From Bacteroidales bacterium (lineage in GTDB: Bacteria > Bacteroidota > Bacteroidia > Bacteroidales > VadinHA17): a stretch of 56,708 nucleotides of DNA. The stretch spans positions 1 to 56,708 of the forward strand of contig WOYX01000019.1 in NCBI GenBank assembly GCA_011620595.1. The letters run 5' to 3'. This document shows, one piece after another, positions 51,721-56,708 of this stretch. The position numbers were made by a program, and so were the translations under genes. The first letter of the stretch is position 1; each line of letters begins with the position of its first letter. The notes under the pieces were generated by a model. It ran no database searches and had not been told where the DNA came from. It was given only the letters and a program-made list of their open reading frames with translations.

Positions 51721-53781
51721 CTAACGGTCATCCGGCTTCAGAGTGCTGAGGGCATCTGCCGCGGCTGATCTGACCTCATCCGAAGGGTCGGAGAGGTATG
51801 TTTCAATAAACAGCCGGGCCTGGTCTGTGCCCAGTGATGCAGCCAGGTCAATCAATGCAGCCCTTGCATCAGGTGCTCCTGCGTGAGGTGCTATATCCAT
51901 GATCATTTGCAATTTGCGTTCTTCATCCAGGGGTGCCTCAGATACAGTTTTCAGGTAGGCATCAAATGCGGGCCTGCCGAAGGTCTTATTACCTGAGGCA
52001 GAGATATCCAGCAAGACTGCAGCTGCTGTGTGGTCAGGCCAGTGCAGCAGGGCATCGAAGCAGAGATCCCGGGTAGCGGCATCGCCGTTTTCAAACTCCC
52101 AGGCCACCCGTTTCAGTGCTGATTGGCCCCCGGTCTCTGCAAGCAGGGGAATGAGCTCCTTCCTGTTGCGGTCCTTGTCCAATGCTGCAATTATCACACC
52201 TGATCCCTTGTCAGGGTCTGAGCACTGCCTGATTGCGGCGACCAGAGCTTGCCTGATAACTGCAGCCTCTCCCCTTTCCGGGGTACGGTCAAGCAATTCG
52301 ATTATCTTCTGCTGATCACTGCATGATGCCAGTGATGCCAGCGAGCTGACTGCAGTGGCGCGCACTGCCATATCGGATGAGCCGGTAAGTTCATAAACGG
52401 TATTAAAGTATTTATCACGGCCTGACCAGGCGAGCAGCCTGATGAGTGTAACAGTGGTCTGACCCTTCGAGTCTGGCAGAGAGGCTGCCACCCTGTCTGT
52501 ACCCGTACTGTCAAGCAGTGTTGTCAGTGCTGTTGCTGCCGCCATGTGACCTGCTTCGCTGTCGTTTTTCATGATCCATTCCAGGAGCGTTCCCGTTGCC
52601 TCCCTGCCCTTCAGCCTGGCCAGGGCAGCAATAGCTTCGGCAGCTATCTCAGGTGCAGGATCATTGATGGCCTTCATCACCAGCGGAAGGGCAATGTCAT
52701 CACCGCGCTTACCCAGCATATAGAGCAGTTCGGCTTTTGTACTGCGGTCAAATTTCCGATAACTCCTGGCAAGCTTTTTTGTCACGGTGCTGCCCGGCAG
52801 TGATGATGCCAGCTTCAGTGCTGCACCGCGCACCACGGGATCAGGATCACCGGCAGCTTTTACCAGCATCTTCAGCGCAGCGTCGCCCGTCACCTCCGTA
52901 ATAACGCTCATGGCTGCAATGCGCTGACTTGCTGCCTCGGCACCCACGGCAGAGGCGATGACCATCCCGGTTATCTTCTTCATCTCCCTTCTGTTGCCAA
53001 CCAGCCCGGCCTTCCGGGCGTAGAGCAGAAGGGCATCAACTGCCCCTGACGGTTCCCGCTGGAAGGAGGCCTCTTCCGCCGCACGCAGCAGAGGCTGCCG
53101 CGCAGCAGGACTGCCTGTCGACGCCAGGGCGTAAAGAGCCGCGGCACGTTCACTGCTGCTCCCCTTTATGCTCCATTCGGTATAACTTTTGATGGCTCCT
53201 TCATACTCCTTTTCAGCCAGCGCCACCATCACCTGGGCCGCACACGGACACGTGTCTGAGGTGAGCGCCGTGGAAAGCAACTCCGCGGCAGCCCGACTGT
53301 CAACAGCCTGCAATACCATGACGGCATCTTCACACAGGCCCGGCGTGATGACATAGTCGGCCATTGCTTGCACTGCGTCATCTGACCCGATGAGGTTCAG
53401 CTGCTTCATAAAGAAGGCTGTCACCTCCCTGTCAGAAGACAGTCTCATGAACCTGATAACCTGACGCTGCCATGCTCTCTTCCTGCTTTCCTCCCTGTCT
53501 GCCGAGAGAGTGGCTGTGAGGGAAGCGACGGCGTAACGTGCCTTCAGATCATCACCCTTACCGGCAGGGACTATCCGGCTGCAGAGGAGGGCAGTGCCCT
53601 CTTCACCCATGGAGAAAATCTCCTCCATGATTTCGTTGGTCAGTGCAGAACTATCGGCCGGAAGCCCGGCCAGCAACTTGTCAAGCCTGGCAGTCACACT
53701 TCCCGTATCCTGGCCACGGAGGTTCAACTGCATCATTATGACTGCAATTGCAATTAAAGCTATTCTAATGCCTTTCATCAC
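51721..53781 (-). CDS. Secreted HEAT-repeat protein
   Basis: 686 residues. Signal peptide (MMKGIRIALIAIAVI..., ending about LRGQD), then about 15 HEAT-like helical repeats over the whole length, for example PDPVVRGAALKLASSL, PAPEIAAEAIAALARLKG and SDEVRSAAADALSTL. No catalytic motif; likely a periplasmic or surface scaffold. It is 18 bp downstream of the oxidoreductase gene and about 160 bp upstream of the response regulator, and may belong to either unit. Confidence 0.85.
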   Translation of the reverse strand: MMKGIRIALIAIAVIMMQLNLRGQDTGSVTARLDKLLAGLPADSSALTNEIMEEIFSMGEEGTALLCSRIVPAGKGDDLKARYAVASLTATLSADREESRKRAWQRQVIRFMRLSSDREVTAFFMKQLNLIGSDDAVQAMADYVITPGLCEDAVMVLQAVDSRAAAELLSTALTSDTCPCAAQVMVALAEKEYEGAIKSYTEWSIKGSSSERAAALYALASTGSPAARQPLLRAAEEASFQREPSGAVDALLLYARKAGLVGNRREMKKITGMVIASAVGAEAASQRIAAMSVITEVTGDAALKMLVKAAGDPDPVVRGAALKLASSLPGSTVTKKLARSYRKFDRSTKAELLYMLGKRGDDIALPLVMKAINDPAPEIAAEAIAALARLKGREATGTLLEWIMKNDSEAGHMAAATALTTLLDSTGTDRVAASLPDSKGQTTVTLIRLLAWSGRDKYFNTVYELTGSSDMAVRATAVSSLASLASCSDQQKIIELLDRTPERGEAAVIRQALVAAIRQCSDPDKGSGVIIAALDKDRNRKELIPLLAETGGQSALKRVAWEFENGDAATRDLCFDALLHWPDHTAAAVLLDISASGNKTFGRPAFDAYLKTVSEAPLDEERKLQMIMDIAPHAGAPDARAALIDLAASLGTDQARLFIETYLSDPSDEVRSAAADALSTLKPDDR

Positions 53782-53799
53782 TGTTCCTTTCGGGTTGTC

Positions 53800-55074
53800 C
53801 TACATATGCCATGCGCCTCTCATCGGCTGGTCAATGAGGGCATTGGCTGCCTCATCGTCAATAAATCTCTGTGACACCGTATCAAACCTGAGGTCTCTTC
53901 CAAGCCGCAGTGCCACCACCCCCATATTGACTATGGTGCATGATCTGTGGCCGTTCTCCTCGTTGAGCGCAAAAGGCCTGCGGCTTCTAACCGAATCCGA
54001 GAACCGGGTGATCTGAGGTTCAGGGTCAGGCAGGCTTCTTACAAGCTCCTGTATGTGTGGTATGTCTGAGACAAAACCCTTGAATATTTTGCCTGACGGA
54101 CCCTCAATGTAGGCAGCATCCTGATCGCGGTTCTCGCCGTCAAGTATTATCTGGCAGCCGTCGGCATAGGTGTACGTTATCCTCCTCCATGATCCGACGG
54201 CATCATAGTGCTGCTGCGGGGCATCAATCTCAACCGATACGGGGCTGGTGTCATCCTTGCCAAGCAGATACTGTACCGGGTCGATGTAATGCTGTCCCAT
54301 ATCTCCCAGCCCTCCTCCGTCATAATCCCAGTATCCCCTGAAATTCTGGTGAACCCTGAGTTTATTGTAGGGCCTGTAGGGTGCAGGGCCAAGCCAGAGA
54401 TCATAGTCGAGATCAGCCGGCACGGGCTCAGGCAGCAGGTCAGTCCTGCCGCTCCAGTAGAACTTCCAGTCGTAACCCGTAACGCCGCTGATGGTGACCT
54501 TCAGCGGCCATCCCAGCACGCCGCTGCTGACAATCTTCTTCAGTGGCAGCACTGTGGTGCCAAGCCCGTAGAACTGGCCGGTGAACCTGAACCAGGTATT
54601 GAGCCTGAACATCCTGCCGTTTGCCTTCACGGCTTCTACAAGCCTTTTCCCCTCTCCTATGGTCCTTGTCATTGGTTTCTCGCACCAGATGTCCTTCCCC
54701 GCCTCTGCCGCCATCTTTGCCATTATGCCGTGCCAGTGCGGCGGTGTTGCTATGTGCACTATGTCGATGTCAGGCCTGGCTATCAGCTCCCGGAAATCGT
54801 GGTACCCCTGCACGCCGCCGCCGGCCCTGTCAAGTGCCCTCTTCAGGTGGGCTGTGTCAACATCGCATACTGCCAGGAGGCGGGTGTTCTCGTAACTGAA
54901 ATGTCCCAGCCCCATTCCGCCGACCCCGATGATGCCCTTGGTGAGCTGGTCACTGGGAGGGGTGTATCCCCTGCCGCCCAGAACATGTCTCGGCAGAATG
55001 GTGAGTGCAGCACCGGCGGCAGCTCCCCGATAAAGGAATTCCCTTCTCTTCAATGGACTGTTCCTCATGTTCAT
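53800..55074 (-). CDS. Gfo/Idh/MocA-family oxidoreductase with Tat signal
   Basis: 424 residues. A Tat-type signal LKRREFLYRGAAAGAALTI is followed by the Rossmann site IGVGGMGLGH (GxGGMG), the family Lys motif WCEKPMTR, and a substrate domain with DMGQHYIDPVQYLL. It is probably an exported NAD(P)-dependent sugar dehydrogenase or glycosidase-like enzyme with tightly bound cofactor, as in other Tat-type members of this family in Bacteroidota. Start ATG 55074 overlaps the stop of the sulfatase fragment (ATGA). Substrate unknown. Confidence 0.9.
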   Translation of the reverse strand: MNMRNSPLKRREFLYRGAAAGAALTILPRHVLGGRGYTPPSDQLTKGIIGVGGMGLGHFSYENTRLLAVCDVDTAHLKRALDRAGGGVQGYHDFRELIARPDIDIVHIATPPHWHGIMAKMAAEAGKDIWCEKPMTRTIGEGKRLVEAVKANGRMFRLNTWFRFTGQFYGLGTTVLPLKKIVSSGVLGWPLKVTISGVTGYDWKFYWSGRTDLLPEPVPADLDYDLWLGPAPYRPYNKLRVHQNFRGYWDYDGGGLGDMGQHYIDPVQYLLGKDDTSPVSVEIDAPQQHYDAVGSWRRITYTYADGCQIILDGENRDQDAAYIEGPSGKIFKGFVSDIPHIQELVRSLPDPEPQITRFSDSVRSRRPFALNEENGHRSCTIVNMGVVALRLGRDLRFDTVSQRFIDDEAANALIDQPMRGAWHM

Positions 55075-55490
55075 CCTTCGTCAGGTACGTTGTACAGTTT
55101 TCTGAGGCCATCGAGGCGTCGCCTGAGATCCGTCTCCACCCGGTCATATTCAGGGTCATCAATGAGATCATTCATCTCATGCGGATCGGTGATAAGGTCA
55201 TACAGCTCCCACTTGTCAGGGAGACCGTTGGCATAGCTGCGTTTCCCGGTGAGAAGGGCGGCCCTGCCTGGAGCGCAGATAGAGTTGCATACGAGGCTGT
55301 TGCGGAAGATAATTCCCTGGTCCGCGATACGGTCAGGGTTGGGAGTCACGTTGATCTCACTGCCGTACGCCCCCACTGCCTGGCAGGCATGGTCATCGGT
55401 CATGATGAATATGATGTTGGGCTGTTCCGCCTCCTGCCTGGTACATGACCAGAACATAAGGATGGCTAACGTGATTAAAAGCTTACTCAT
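55071..55490 (-). pseudogene. Sulfatase with large in-frame internal deletion
   Basis: 139 residues reading as the two ends of one formylglycine-dependent sulfatase. Signal peptide with lipoprotein-like LAILMFWSC; NIIFIMTDDHACQAVG (metal site DD); ICAPGRAALLTGKRSYANG, which carries the CxPxR maturation motif; then directly DKWELYDLITDPHEMNDL, which is normally near the C terminus some 350 residues later. The middle of the protein, with the rest of the active site, is missing, so no activity is expected. The join lies near 55220-55235. Cause could be a real deletion or an assembly collapse. The ATGA overlap with the oxidoreductase gene is preserved. Confidence 0.82.
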
Positions 55491-55650
55491 CAGATAATTT
55501 GTTTATATTTTTATTGGCCTCATGGAACTTGCATGAAATATGATAATCAATTCCTGGTGTATGTTGCTGCTAATGCAGGTTTCATCTCTGTTGTTTTGAC
55601 TGGTAGACTCAGAATCGCATAATGGCGGTTACACCTGTTAAGAGAGACTG

Positions 55651-56708
55651 TCAGATGTTGACCAGCTTCTTCCTGATGATTATCCATGATACTGCCAGCA
55701 GGTAAGCGGCACATAGCAGAAGGACGCCCATTCCGGGGACAACGCCCATCAGGTCGCTCACCAGTCCCATGATCGGAGGTATGAGAGCACCTCCCGATAT
55801 AGCCATCATCATCAGGCCCGATATCTCATTGCTTCTGTCGGGGTATTTCTGTACCGTGAGTGAGAAGACCAGTGGAAAGATGTTCGCCACGCCGAGACCG
55901 ATGATGAACACCAGTGCCCAGGCAACAGCTTTCGTAGGTATCACCATTATGAGGAAGATCGACACTATTGAGATTATGGCACTGTAGAGCAGTCCTTTTG
56001 TCGATGATAGTCTAGTTAAAATAAGGGCACCTCCTAATGTACCTAGTACACGTCCAAAAAAATAGATACTTCGTCCCGATTGAGATGATACCTCATTTAT
56101 ACCAAAGTTAGTCGCAAGGAATTTTCCTGAGAAATAATTGAACCCGACGTCAATGCCCACAACAAGGAAGATTGATACAACCATCATAAGTATGAATGAA
56201 TTCCCTAAGAGTTTGAAGGCAGATCCCATGGATGGTGCTTTTTCAGACACGGCACTCTCTTCAATTTTTGTCATGCTAAGCCATACTACACTCAAGAAAG
56301 ATACAAGTCCAAAAACCAAGAAAAGTATTTTCCAGTCACCAAACCGACTGGCGAAGAAGGCTGCTAGTGGCGCAGCCATCATTGATCCAATCGCCTTTAT
56401 AAATTGTGAAAAGCTAAGGTAAGAAGACGTACCCTTAAGAAAGAATACTGTAATGATAGCGATTAGAATTGAAGGAATTACTAGTAAAACCAACATATCT
56501 CGAATGTTGGTTAGGAGGAAAATTACTGCAAAATAAATAATCAGAAATCCAATCAATGCTATTAGACTGGATTTAGAAGTTTTCGATGATGAATCAGAGT
56601 CCTTTACTACATCAACTAATAAAGGATTGGCGGATACCTGCACTATAGTATTCCCTATACCCAGCAGGGCAAACCCTGCGATCACGGTCGCAAAGTTGTA
56701 GTAGAAGA
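55651..56708 (-). CDS. MFS sugar transporter (FucP/GluP-like), partial at window edge
   Basis: The frame is open to the right edge, so the 5' end is missing; a GTG at 56685 is only an internal codon (the preceding in-frame residues read FYYNFAT). About 350 residues remain, with some ten membrane helices. FALLGIGNTIVQVSANPLL is the helix-4-like motif of FucP/GluP sugar:H+ symporters. The C terminus GVLLLCAAYLLAVSWIIIRKK is intact. It ends about 160 bp from the sulfatase start. The section near 56030-56600 is AT-richer than the 3' end of the same gene. Inner membrane; substrate unknown. Confidence 0.85.
   Translation of the reverse strand, partial: FYYNFATVIAGFALLGIGNTIVQVSANPLLVDVVKDSDSSSKTSKSSLIALIGFLIIYFAVIFLLTNIRDMLVLLVIPSILIAIITVFFLKGTSSYLSFSQFIKAIGSMMAAPLAAFFASRFGDWKILFLVFGLVSFLSVVWLSMTKIEESAVSEKAPSMGSAFKLLGNSFILMMVVSIFLVVGIDVGFNYFSGKFLATNFGINEVSSQSGRSIYFFGRVLGTLGGALILTRLSSTKGLLYSAIISIVSIFLIMVIPTKAVAWALVFIIGLGVANIFPLVFSLTVQKYPDRSNEISGLMMMAISGGALIPPIMGLVSDLMGVVPGMGVLLLCAAYLLAVSWIIIRKKLVNI

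Noticed and set aside
54208-55236. 342-residue plus-strand frame opposite the oxidoreductase gene
   Set aside because: It is a codon-position shadow spanning two real genes on the minus strand, with no domain or signal.

Overview
The window looks like a chromosomal segment from an anaerobic member of the Bacteroidota, probably of the order Bacteroidales. The signs are recurrent promoters of the Bacteroidota type (TTG or TTTG, then TAnnTTTG), many SusD-free lipoproteins and exported peptidases, a type-9-style beta module, small secreted peptides with an NVEALA-like leader, and an oxygen-sensitive [FeFe]-hydrogenase locus. No rRNA, tRNA, CRISPR array or transposase was seen. Most of the window is moderately GC-rich. 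Roughly 7.8-16.5 kb is clearly AT-richer and reads as an accessory island.

Layout. (1) 81-7811, minus strand: a LytTR DNA-binding protein followed by RND permease, periplasmic adaptor and a second RND permease, tightly overlapping. (2) 8101-16320, minus strand: three tandem copies of one cassette. Each is ordered short secreted Cys-rich peptide, six-bladed-propeller lipoprotein, thioredoxin-like lipoprotein with a CxxC, and type I signal peptidase. Each cassette is preceded by an array of degenerate 20-bp direct repeats that stops exactly 8 bp upstream of a TTGACA / TAATTTTG promoter. All three signal peptidase copies are damaged in different ways. (3) 16500-22079, plus strand: a C69 dipeptidase, the hydrogenase maturase HydE and an M14 carboxypeptidase. 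(4) 22051-33345, minus strand: a long run reading hydC-hydB-hydA, a sensory hydrogenase-histidine kinase, a response regulator, a hybrid receiver-kinase, rex, a RibF-like protein, then hydG and a tandem-ACT TM1266-like protein. (5) 33514-36863, plus strand, divergent from hydC: a thioredoxin-like ferredoxin, a second sensory hydrogenase ending in a PAS domain, and a SpoIIE-type phosphatase. A near-perfect Rex operator lies in the divergent gap. (6) 36868-43885: ordinary genes (Nudix, phosphoesterase, M28 peptidase, DUF45 protease, GHL10-like lipoprotein, SpmA/B fusion, SiaC/DUF1987). (7) 44038-53781: a large secreted glycoside-hydrolase-like protein, a GT2 / HEAT-SPOR / YaiO-barrel / response-regulator operon that looks like an exopolysaccharide system, and a HEAT-repeat protein. 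(8) 53800-56708: a Tat-type Gfo/Idh/MocA oxidoreductase, an internally deleted sulfatase, and an MFS transporter cut by the window edge.

How the parts may work together. In the hydrogenase locus, Rex would link NADH/NAD+ to expression. Two H-cluster-like sensors, one with a kinase output and one next to a phosphatase, would add a further sensing layer. The putative catalytic subunit itself has unusual active-site residues. In the island, the fixed array-promoter geometry, the LytTR gene directly downstream and the exporter operon suggest a regulated system that makes, folds, processes and perhaps exports small disulfide-rich peptides. The gene order, the repeats and the lesions are read directly from the sequence. 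The role and the LytTR link are inference.
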